DNA of 64,000 bases. Origin: Undaria pinnatifida (Eukaryota > Sar > Phaeophyceae > Laminariales > Alariaceae). A model generated the notes under the pieces. The model worked only from the letters and a program-made list of their open reading frames with translations. It did not search any database and was not told the DNA's origin. The stretch covers positions 4,340,859 to 4,404,858 of the forward strand of contig JABAKD010000016.1 of the NCBI GenBank assembly GCA_012845835.1. The letters are read 5' to 3'. A program made the translations under genes and the position numbers. Shown here one piece after another: positions 52,030 to 61,700 of this stretch (position 1 is its first letter; each line of letters begins with the position of its first letter).

Positions 52030-52220
52030 TAGGGAAAACGAACGGCAAGTGTACCACGCAGCTTGCAAAGATGAGTATCGACTACAAATTTATCGAGCTC
52101 ACAGCTTTGACGCGTGCAGAAGATTTTTTTCAGAATACCTGGGGCAGCTTGCAAAGATGAGTATCGACTACAAATTTATCGAGCTCACAGCTGACGCTGT
52201 TGAAATAATGTTTCTAAATA
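52030..52220 (+). repeat. Two tandem copies of the 95-bp dispersed element
   Basis: CAGCTTGCAAAGATGAGTAT then CGACTACAAATTTATCGAGC and TCACAGCT occur twice, about 85 bp apart, within 190 bp. Related copies lie at 10,365, 13,815, 32,740 (inverted), 53,985 and 55,715. Confidence 0.65.
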
Positions 52221-52259
52221 CCTCGGTCGGGATGAAGTACGTGTAGTAGGCATACCATA

Positions 52260-54060
52260 ATAATATTGATATGTCCCGCCCCCCGCCCCCCCCCCCCCTC
52301 CCCTCCCCCTCCACTGACCCCTCTTGTTCATAAAAAACCCTCCCCCCCCGCCCCTCCGTCCCCCGATCCCCCCCCCCTTCCGCCTAGTTTGTCCAAACGC
52401 CCCACTCACAATCAAAATCGGCCTGAGTAATAAACACCTGTACGCAGTTGATATCACGTCATCATCTTTCTGACCATCCATGACGTAGTTTTCAATTATT
52501 TTCCCCCCAAGCCCCCCCCCCCCCCCCCCCTCCAACGCCCCCTCTTTTCCGACCACCTGCACGATCGCCTAGACCTAGCACCACGCGTATAACAAGCTGC
52601 TACATATCTTGGATCTCACAGCCGAAGTGTATTTGAATATTATTTGTGACCTAAACCTCCTAAAAAATCTCCCCCCCCCCCCCCCCCCCCTCTTGCTCTC
52701 CCTTACTCAAACGCCCCACCAAATATCGAAATCCGCCACATTAATAAACACTTCACGCACAGGATATCACCTCATTATCTTTCGAGAGCCATCCATGCCG
52801 CTGTGTCCCCCCCCCCCCCCGCCTCGAACGCCCCCTTCTTCCCCATCACCCGCACCATCGCCTAGACCTAGCACCACTCGTATAACAAACCCCTCACCTA
52901 AAGCCCTTCCTCCCCCCCCCCACCCCCCCAACCCCCCCCCCCCTCCAACGCCCCCTCTTTTCCGACCACCTGCACGATCGCCTAGACCTAGCACCACGCG
53001 TATAACAAGCTGCTACATATCTTGGATCTCACAGCCGAAGTGTATTTGAATATTATTTGTGACCTAAACCTCCTAAAAAATCTCCCCCCCCCCCCCCCCC
53101 CCCTCTTGCTCTCCCTTACTCAAACGCCCCACCAAATATCGAAATCCGCCACATTAATAAACACTTCACGCACAGGATATCACCTCATTATCTTTCGAGA
53201 GCCATCCATGCCGCTGTGTTCCCCCCCCCCCCCCCCCGCCTCGAACGCCCCCTTCTTCCCCATCACCCGCACCATCGCCTAGACCTAGCACCACACGTAT
53301 AACAAACCCCTCACCTAAAGCCCTTCCTCCCCCCCCGCCCCCCCCCCCGCCCCCACACCCCCCACCTCCCCCCCAACCCATCCCAACCCCACCCCCTCGA
53401 ACACTCCACCCTCTCTTTACTCACTGATTGTACGACTTACCCCAGGATGTACATGATAAACTGATGTATTATTTCCATTATTTCCAAAACCGTCACATTT
53501 ATCCCCTCAAAATAATGTATAGTTTCCAGGCACATATTGAGCTGCCCCCCCCGCCCCACCCCCCGCCCCACCCCCCCCCCCCCCCCGCCCCCAATAATAT
53601 ACTGGTGCCAAAACCGTCAGATTTATCCCCTCGAAAGGATTTATAGCTTACATGCACAAATTGCCCCCTTCCCCCCCCCCCCCCCCCCCCCCCCCCTCCA
53701 AACCCGCTCGCTGTTGATCAAAACCAGGCCCCCACGTCCTTCAAAACTCCGCCCCACCCCCCTCACCGGTTGTTCGACTTACAAGATTCACTTGATAAAA
53801 GGATACATTTCCCTTCACAGCTGTCAGATTTTGTCCCCCTCAGAAACGGGTTTTATAGTTTCCGCGCACAGACTGACTAAAATCATCCTGTTGACCCTGA
53901 TAGCTACACTGTAGTTGTAAGGGGAGTCGCCGACCTATATCCTTAATGAGGACACACAACTCGTATTGCGCGCGATCGGAGTATCACACACAGCTTGCAA
54001 AGATGAGTTTCGACGAAATCTTCGATCTCACAGCTGGAGTGTATTTTCATTTTTTATAAT
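52260..54060 (+). repeat. Poly(C)-rich composite repeat, expanded copy
   Basis: Same block order as 9,700-10,450, but enlarged by a tandem duplication of about 414 bp: the segment from ACAAGCTGCTACATATCTTG to GAGAGCCATCCATGCCGCTG occurs at about 52,590-52,800 and 53,003-53,217, nearly identical apart from C-run length. C runs of 10 to 30 bases recur throughout. No gene is supported; the Pro-rich reading frames here arise from C runs. Confidence 0.68.
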
Positions 54061-54408
54061 AATATTATTACTGATAGCATTTATTTTTTTGTTCATGTTC
54101 GCCCCGACGACATCCATACACGTATTAGTTGGAGTCATACACACATGTATTTTTTCATTTTTAAAATATACTTCGGAGTATGTTTGTGGGACGGTGGTCC
54201 CTTCGCAGGTTTCTCTTTCTCAGATGGAGGTGCTAGTGTTAGTGTTAGTGTGGAGACACACCGAGGTGGGTTGTGTGCGCAACCGCACGCTCGAGGGTCA
54301 ACGATGAGGAAACACCTCAGAGACTGCCTCGAGGAGCCAGGATGATCTTGAAGGGTTATAGTGATAAGGAGGCGGTACAATCTAGGGAATAGGGGCTGGT
54401 ATCCGCAT

Positions 54409-54447
54409 GTTAAGGAATTAGTGAGGTATAAGTCCGTTTGACCATCT
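54409..54447 (-). mobile_element. TRIM LTR fragment (inverted)
   Basis: TGTTAAGGAATTAGTG and the following bases up to TTTGACCA match the end of an inverted LTR. It is cut off directly where the next direct LTR begins. Confidence 0.6.
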
Positions 54448-54615
54448 TGTTGTAAGGCTTAGTTTGGGTATGCTATTGGTTAACCTTTCGCAAGCGGTCA
54501 AACGGACTAATACCCCACTAGCACCTTAATAAATGGCGTCGTCGACAGGACCATGGGTTTTTTGGGTCGTGGGTTCGAGTCCCACATCCATGAGTTTTTT
54601 GGGTCGTGGGTTCGG

Positions 54616-55023
54616 TGTTAAGGAATTAGTGGGGTATTAGTCCGTTTGACCACTTGCAAAAGGTTAACCAATAGCTTACCCAAACTAAGCCTTATAACAC
54701 TTTCCCCCCCTGAAACGGCGGGATAGCAGGTCGGTCGGATATCCGGCGGACCTCTGTCAATATCCAAGCCGTTTCATTTCCTGGGGATACCGGGGAGAGT
54801 ATTTTTCAAGTTCGCCATGGGGAAATCTGAAAAAGTTTATTATGGTGGATGTGGGGATCGAGGTGGTGCCCTCGTCGATATGGATTGGAAACCCATTGTG
54901 ATTTCACGCGCAGGTTCGTGTCCTGCCGACGACGCCATTTGTTAAGGAATTAGTGGGGTATTAGTCCGTTTGACCACTTGCAAAAGGTTAACCAATAGCT
55001 TACCCAAACTAAGCCTTATAACA
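54616..55023 (-). mobile_element. Complete TRIM-like element nested inside another, with 4-bp target duplication
   Basis: Inverted LTRs at 54,616-54,699 and 54,940-55,023 begin TGTTAAGG and end TATAACA in + reading. TCGG immediately precedes the element and TCGG immediately follows it. Removing the insert plus one TCGG restores the host copy. The internal part holds a reverse-strand polypurine tract (CTTTCCCCCC) next to the first LTR, and a tRNA-like T-arm plus CCA complement beside the second. Confidence 0.78.
54910..54937 (+). other. tRNA 3'-end-like segment at the primer-binding site of the nested TRIM
   Basis: In + reading the 28 bases give a T-stem GCAGG/CCTGC around loop TTCGTGT, then CGACGAC, G and CCA. 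The last 18 bases are the complement of the primer-binding site, which is shared by other copies (17 of 18 match the copy at 54,535). Upstream of these 18 bases the copies diverge. It is not a complete tRNA gene. Confidence 0.65.
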
Positions 55024-55210
55024 TCGGGTCCCACATCCACCATAACAAACTTTTTCAGACTTTCCCCATCTCGAACTTGAAAAATGCTCTCCCTGGTATA
55101 CCCAGGAAATGAAACCGCTTGGATATTGACAGGTCCGCCCGTATATCCGACCGACCTGCTATCCCGCCGTTTCAGGGGGGAAGTGTGTTATAAGGCTTAG
55201 CTTGGCGATT

Positions 55211-55358
55211 GGTTAACCTTTTGCAAGTTGTTGAGGTATTAGTGGGGTATTAGTCCGTTTGATCACTCTCAAGTTAGGGTGTTAGTGGGGTATTAGTCCG
55301 TTTGATCACACGGACTAATACCCCACTAATGCCTCAACAACTTGCAAAAGAGTAACCA
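55211..55358. repeat. Long inverted repeat (hairpin-forming) made of TRIM LTR pieces
   Basis: An arm starting GGTTAACCTTTTGCAAG and ending TATTAGTCCG at about 55,211-55,260 is the near-perfect reverse complement of CGGACTAATACC...AAGAGTAACC at about 55,312-55,358, with a spacer of about 50 bp that itself holds another partial copy. Confidence 0.65.
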
Positions 55359-55661
55359 ATAGCTTACCCGAACTAAGCCCTATAACCACCCTCCCCCCTG
55401 AAACGGCGGGACAGCAGGTCGGCCGGATATACGGGCGGACCTGTCAATATCCAAGCGGTTTCATTACCGTGGAGAGTATTTTTCAAGTTCTATATGGGAA
55501 AAGTCTGAAAAAGTTTATTAAACTGTGGATGGTGGAGTTTGAACCCACGACCCAAAAGACCCATGATCTGTCGACGACGCCATTTATTAGGGAATTAGTG
55601 GGGTATTATGACCACTTGCAAAAGGTTAACCAATAGCTTACCCAAACTAAGCCTTATAACA
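55310..55661 (-). mobile_element. TRIM-like element, diverged inverted copy
   Basis: An LTR-like sequence near 55,310-55,396 is followed by CACCCTCCCCCC (the reverse of a purine tract) and the internal region. GTCGACGACGCCA (primer-site complement) lies at about 55,570, and a second LTR ends at 55,661 with TTATAACA. Several bases have been lost from its LTRs. Confidence 0.7.
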
Positions 55662-55710
55662 TATACGAAGTATGTATGTGTTCAAAGGGTGATACATTTG
55701 TAAAAACGAG

Positions 55711-55800
55711 CGGCCGGTGTATCACGCAGCTTGTAAAGATGGGTATCGACCCTAAATTCGTCGATCTCACAGCTGACGTATTCAGAATAATTTCATAAAT
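55711..55800 (+). repeat. 95-bp dispersed element copy
   Basis: AACGAGCGGCCGGTGTATCA, CGCAGCTTGTAAAGATGGG, TATCGACCCTAAATTCGTCG, then CTCACAGCTGACGTATT. This is the longest clear copy at its left end. Confidence 0.6.
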
Positions 55801-55974
55801 TAAAGCATCTGGCTGACGACAGGTTGCAACACCAAACGAGCTACAGCAGTATACAAGGAATTTTTCCATTTGTTTTCAACGAAAACAAGCGAACAAAAAA
55901 AAATAATGCAACACCGTTGATGGTGTTGGCCTGCTTCTCCACTTGTTATTCATCAAGACGCAAAGGCATCAGAA

Positions 55975-56225
55975 CGCTTCATAATTTACGCCAAAAGTGT
56001 ATCAAAACGCTTCACATGTTGCGCAAAAACGTGTACCTGGTATAAAGTATTCACATGCTACGCAAAATGTACCAAAACGCTTCGCATGTTTCACGCCAAA
56101 TGAATCAAAACGCATCACGTCCTACGCAAATTGCATGAAAACAAAAAACATGCCTGGTACTACACCAAAACGTATCAAAACGCCTCACGTTTCTACGGGA
56201 AAACGTATCAAAACGCCTGATACGC
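55975..56225 (+). repeat. Tandem repeat of GTATCAAAACGCNTCAC type overlapping the end of the - strand gene
   Basis: AAAACGCTTCACATG, AAAACGCTTCGCATG, AAAACGCATCACGTC, AAAACGCCTCACGTT and AAAACGCCTGATACG recur at spacings of about 35-70 bp. The stop codon at 56,208-56,210 lies in the last unit. Confidence 0.65.
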
Positions 56226-57643
56226 AATAGGTTGTGCGCGGCCCTCTCCCCTGCCCCCCCTATTAACCGCGCTCCTCTCCCTGCCCGCAGAAAAACCCCT
56301 CTCTCTCGCCACCGTTGGGTGCTGCTGGTATCGAACCCCCATCCTCGCCTTTAGATTCGCTAAACTGCCCCCCGCCGCCCTCCACCCTGCCTTATTGCTA
56401 CTATGGGTACCAGAATACGCCTCGTCTGCATCACCCCCGGTGGTACCACCCCCTCCTACGCCACCCTGAGCTACCAGAAATGCACCTCCGGCGTCCGCAG
56501 CGTTGGCGGCGGTGGTAGAAGCTGGAGACACCCCCGCGATAGTTTCTATCGCCCGATCTAAGCCCGCGAATGCTTGTGGCCCCGTCTCTCCACCGCTACT
56601 GGCGGCGGCCTCGTTTGGCCGCTCGCCCCCTCTCCACTCCGGGAAGACCACGGGCGACGCATGATGAAGTGTGTGCGTTTCTATACTCGTAGCTCCATTG
56701 CTGTTGTTGTTGTTGTTGTTGTTGGCGCCATCCGGATTTTTTTCGGCGACGTTGATGTTTGTGACCCCTGTCCCGGCCGCAAAAGGGCGAAGCCCATTAC
56801 TACCTCCGTCGCCATCACCATCGCCGCCCCATCTCCATCCAGAACTTCTGCGGCGGCCGCCGCCACCGCCGCCGCGGCCGCCGCCACCCTCGCTTCCGGT
56901 GGCAGCGGACGCGCCAGTGGCTCTAGCCTGTTCGCGTCTCAATCGTCTGCGGTTAGTGCCGGCCTTACCGGCGCCCGAAGCGGGAAAGGGGATTGGCCCT
57001 TGCCGCCTGCTGTCTCTCCACGGCAACGTCATCCCGTTGCCACCATGGGAATTTCCATCATAACCTCCTCCACCAGCGGTCCCAGAAGAGGACGCCGGCG
57101 CTGCTGCTGGTTGGGCTGCCGTGTCTACTACGCTTGCTATGCTTGCCGCGGAGGAAGAGGCTACAGGTACCGGGACAACAACGTCCTGATTCAGTGCTAC
57201 AGGTGGCTGGGTATGGTGGTAGTCTCTGTATGCCTTCGTCGTCGTCGTGGGTTCCGTCCTTGACGGGGGCGCTCGACGCTGCTCGGAAGGGAGGGGTTGC
57301 TTCAAGGACTCGAATTCTCTGGTGCCGACGTCTTTCCCTCTTCCTTCAGACTCGCCTTGTGAGCAAAAGATATCGGCGACACCCGCTTTTTTCTCTGTGG
57401 ATAAAACGGAATCCTCGTCGCTATCACCACCACTAACTGCGTTGCTGTCTCCTCCTCCTCCGACGCCACCGGCGAAGCGTCCTTTTCGACCCCTCCCACC
57501 TTCGAGCTCCCTTCCGCGAACGTCGTTCCAAGTTGCAAGAGGAGCGACGGGAATGGGGTTCGCTGACTGCCGTTGTTGTTGCTTTGTTCTGTGTTGCTGT
57601 ATCTGGTGCTGCTTGTGGTGTTGTTGCTGCTGCGGCTGCTGCA

Positions 57644-57680
<37 letters not shown>

Positions 57681-58799
57681 CTGGTTTTCGCCCAACGAAC
57701 GCCATTGCTGCTGCTGATGCTGCTGAAACACCTTAGTGTTGGTACGCCTGTACTTCGTTGGAACTCTCACAACCGCCCCCCCCGATGGGAACGAGTCGCT
57801 GGAAACGTCGTCCTTCGCCACGGCATCCCCCTTGCCCCCGACCCCCGCAGAAGAGGCATTACCGGCGCCGTGACAACCAGCCATTGGCTTTTTGTTGGAG
57901 CCGCTACTGTCGAACGGAAGGGGTGCCGGTAACGGGCCATGGAAGGGCGCTGGCGAGACGGAAATCGTCTGTCGCCCCGCCGCCGTCTGGACAGATGAAG
58001 AGCCGATACCGCCTGCCCCAGTGCCTCCTGCGCTGGTGTCACTACTGGGGTCTTGGTCGCCGTTCCCTAAGGTTGTTTCTCGCGCGGTAGTGCCCCCGGT
58101 GTATTTGCTCGGAATAATAGAGGAAACGACATTTTCGTCAACGGTATCCTCGTCGCGACCTCCCGCAGGAGCCAAGGCGCTAACATCGGAGTCCGATGGC
58201 TGCCGCCGTCGTCGCCGCGGGACCGGCTGTTTTTGCTTCCACTGCGACGACGACAGCGGGGGTGGTTGAAGGGCCCGGGGGGTTCGCGCGGTTGCTTTTG
58301 AAAGCCGCCTCCTTGGCCGCTGTTTGGTAGAGGCCAGGGCGGTGTTGATCGCTTCTTCTAGGACGGTGTCCCTCAATCTCTCGATTCGGCCTCCCCCGTT
58401 TTGTTGTTGCTGTCGCTCGTCTTCTGCCAAGGGTGGCGGCGGCACCACTCGAGACAAATTTGAGGACGAACCGCGACCCTCCCCGCCACCGCCACCGCCA
58501 CCGCCTCCATTGCTGACAACTCCCATCGCGACGGTACTGCTCGCAGAATCGCCGTTGGTGTCGTTAACCTTATCCGTGAAGCTGCCGTTATGATCGCTAT
58601 CTGAAGAAGATCCCCACCCCCCTCGTCGCCTGCCCATACCACCACCCGCTTTACCTCCACCGCCGAGAATTACAACCCCGTCGTCATCGTTGACGTTGGT
58701 GTTGCTCCGGTAAGATCCAGCGCTCTCGATACCGCGCATGTTGCCGGCGGGTGCTGCCCCATCCGGAAGAAAAACGTCCAGGGCATCTGCGACCCCGAC
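56208..58799 (-). CDS. Coiled-coil gene terminal exon: disordered polyQ/Gly/Ser tail
   Basis: The acceptor is TTTACATTAG in phase 0, followed by VGVADALDVFLPDGAAPAGN and then the Met at 58,739; the in-frame extension and splice site argue that this Met is internal. The 864-codon open frame contains Gly runs, an Arg-rich stretch (PRRRRRQPSDSD), a Gln-rich segment at about 57,575-57,725, Asn runs and Ser-rich repeats, with no recognised domain. The final codons and TGA lie inside a tandem repeat (AACGCCT units), so the natural end may have been altered by repeat growth, or a donor upstream may be used. Confidence 0.72.
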
Positions 58800-61700
58800 C
58801 TAATGTAAATACGGGCAAAAGGTATGGTGAGAATAATAGAAGAAAATGCCGGCCGTTTCACTTGAGGAGCTCTGTAACTACCCCAACAACTGTATTTGAG
58901 AAAAAAACTTGATAGGCAAACTGATGAGCAGCCCAATGGCCTACATATCATAGCAATGTAATACCCTGGTAGAGCGAAAGAGCACACCAGGCTATTAAAT
59001 TCAACACAGGGTGTGTGTTGAAAATTTAATGAATTCATAGACAACAATTTTTTTAATGGTAGGGATACGAATAGCTACCACACGAATAACAATACTTGAC
59101 GAATATTTACTATTATTGATTGAAGAGACTGCGCTAACTTCCACACGCGAGGGAGACGACGTGCACATTTGAGACCGGTCAAGCGGTGAGCAAAACCGAC
59201 TTATGGTCGCCGAATGACACAATCACACCGAACCTAAGATACAAACCAAAAATACTTTCATGCCAGCATCTTCGTATCTGGTCATTCAAGACATCCATTA
59301 ACCTCCATATCCGCGGGAGGCGGCTGTGCCCATTCGAGCACTGTAGAGCAGTGGGGTAACATCGGTTCATTTAAATGAGGGCCCCACCTGCTCCATGCCG
59401 ATCGCATCCGGGAGGCTAGCACAGCTAGCCAGGCCGTGCTGCGTAAGCACCGACTGCTGAAGAGCGATCGATCTGTCTCGAACAGTCAGCTGCGGGGACA
59501 GCAGTGGGCAACCGCCGGCGCGAGGACAACGTAGTAGCAGCGCGAGGGCAAAGGGGGGTTACGAGGACGGGGAGGGGGGGGGGGGGGGCGAGGGGCGGGT
59601 TGTCAGCGTTTAGCAGCAAGCAGGTTCTAAGAAGTTTCTGAGCTCCCACCATGAGGAGCTCAATCAACAGCTCACACGAACCATGGACTTCGAGGGCGGC
59701 CGTTCGTGCAGCCCGACCAGCGCCGCTACGCGCTAGTCCTAAAACGAATACACCTCGTAAAAACTATCAGACTAACCGGTAGTTTTTCACTTGAGCGGCT
59801 CAACCGCACCACAGAAACGTTTGTTTTAACAACTGCAACACCTACCGTGGGATGACTCGGTAAGAGTGCTACTATTAATAGGGGTATCTCTCCCGGGCGG
59901 GGTTTCTCAACCACCGACTACATACACTACCCTTCGATAGAAGAAGCACATTTTTGAGAAAATTCGTGTTTCCTAATGACGGGGCTTTTTTAACCAAAAC
60001 TCGTCGGAATGTCGCTCTTGTGTATTTACAGCAGTAATGAATGTTTTCTTGGTACGTAGGCCATGGGGTGTGCTCGTCGGGTTGCTTTTTTCAGTTGCCT
60101 CAAGATAAAGGTTTCGGGTGGGGCGCGGATCTCCTCGAGCAGCCGCCCTCAGAAGGAAAAAAAAATGCACCTTTTTTTATCGTAGCGTGGGGCTTAGATA
60201 CGATACAGATACGACGACGGTTGATTATATTTAGAGAGTTACAATAGTAGATTGGCGTTATTTTAGTGGGAGATTCATAGCGGAACGACCCACGGTTTGG
60301 AGGCTCTATTCCTGATGATAGTGTTACGATTTGGATGCTGCAATCACGTTTTTGTTATGCACCCTTTGTAATGCCCATGGGATTGTGTATGGGGCTAGCA
60401 ACACGTGCTGCTGTAGAACGGTGGACCATTTATTTTTGTGAAGCTCCTCAACAGTAGGCTAGCCTCTACTGTAGGCCTATCAATCGGCAAAGGAAGAGTC
60501 GTTCCGCTGGTGCGCTCCGCTGAACTCGAAGGGCCGCGCACGTGCGACGCCTGAAGCCTCGAGAGTGAACATCGTTTCCTTCCCCTTTCATCCGATCCTA
60601 AACGTCCATCCATCGGTAGGACCCCCCAGTATCGTATTCGACGGTAGGTAGATTGGTTCGTCGGTTTCGAACAAAACTGGCATTTTCGAAGAAATATATT
60701 GCTTTCTTGCCCTCGGGGGCGAGAACTGTTTTCGGAGAAAAATAGAAGTTTAAACCGATGAACAACCCCATGCCCTAAGTACAAAACGAGAAAAAAGCAA
60801 AATGTGCAATATTCCGCTACTGTTTCGAACCATGTTTGGATCCTACAGTAGTTACTATGTGCCTCTGTATTAGGGGGTGATATTGTTGATGGGGTTTGCA
60901 CGTTCTTCTTCTCGAAAGTCAGGCACACGGGGTGAGATCATAGAAAGCGAGAAGCATCATAAATCATAAGTAGGTGCTTTCTCGAGTCTTGGCGCGCGAC
61001 GTCGTAGAATATCTGGCGCTCAACACTTTTTCACCTGCAGCTGTAGTTTCTGAATGGTGAGGTCTTTCCCCCGCATGGCGCTCTCGTGCACGATTCGGCT
61101 TTGCTCCAGTTCCATATTGTCCACCTCCAGCTTTCCGATGCGGTACTGAAGCTTCATCAGTTGGTCCCTATCCTCTCCGGTTATCTGCCGCGCCGAGGTA
61201 GCATAATTGTGGGACGAACGGCTGCGTTCATAGTCAAGCTCGTGAAAACAGTATACAGTACAAAGACACCTACTACTAATACTATTAATGAACAAGGTAG
61301 TAAGAACGGCAGGCCGATACTTCACTGGAATATAGGAAACCCAGGAGACGTTATAGTTACTCTCGTGTAGAACGCCTCTCTCAAACTATAAACTCAGTCT
61401 GGGTCAGTGTTTCCGTTTTTATTGGGTGTCCTGTACTGTACCACACAGAGGCAGTTGTCAAGATAAACCGATGCGCTCTTAGTTAAACTCGTGTAGGCAA
61501 ATCACCGGTTGACAGAACTGCAGTCGTGTCGAGACAAACTAACTTGAAATTAGTGTGGGATATGTTCTTGCAGTAGTACAAGAGCGAATTTCGTGTGATA
61601 AACAGGACTGAACCGCCTTGTCGGTAAAAAATTTGCCATTTCGCGTTTTGCTAAAATACATAATGATGGTGTAACGACCAAAGTCCAACGGTGTTCACTG

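Larger units (their letters stand above)
54448..55260 (+). mobile_element. TRIM-like element interrupted by another TRIM
   Basis: The 5' LTR-like sequence is at 54,448-54,530, followed by the TGGCGTCGTCGACAGG primer site, an internal part up to 54,615, then an interruption. It resumes at 55,024 with TCGGGTCCCACATCC, continues through the purine tract near 55,175, and reaches a diverged 3' LTR starting at 55,186. Joined across the gap, the internal region matches the uninterrupted copies at 63,000 and 63,290. Confidence 0.72.

Noticed and set aside
52609..53282. Two nearly identical Pro-rich frames beginning MDLTAEVYL
   Set aside because: Identity is explained by a 414-bp tandem duplication, and the Pro runs are C homopolymers.
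58737..58739. ATG of the 843-codon - strand frame as the start codon
   Set aside because: The frame stays open upstream to a good acceptor at 58,800-58,801 in the phase of the 61,035 exon, so this Met is more likely internal.
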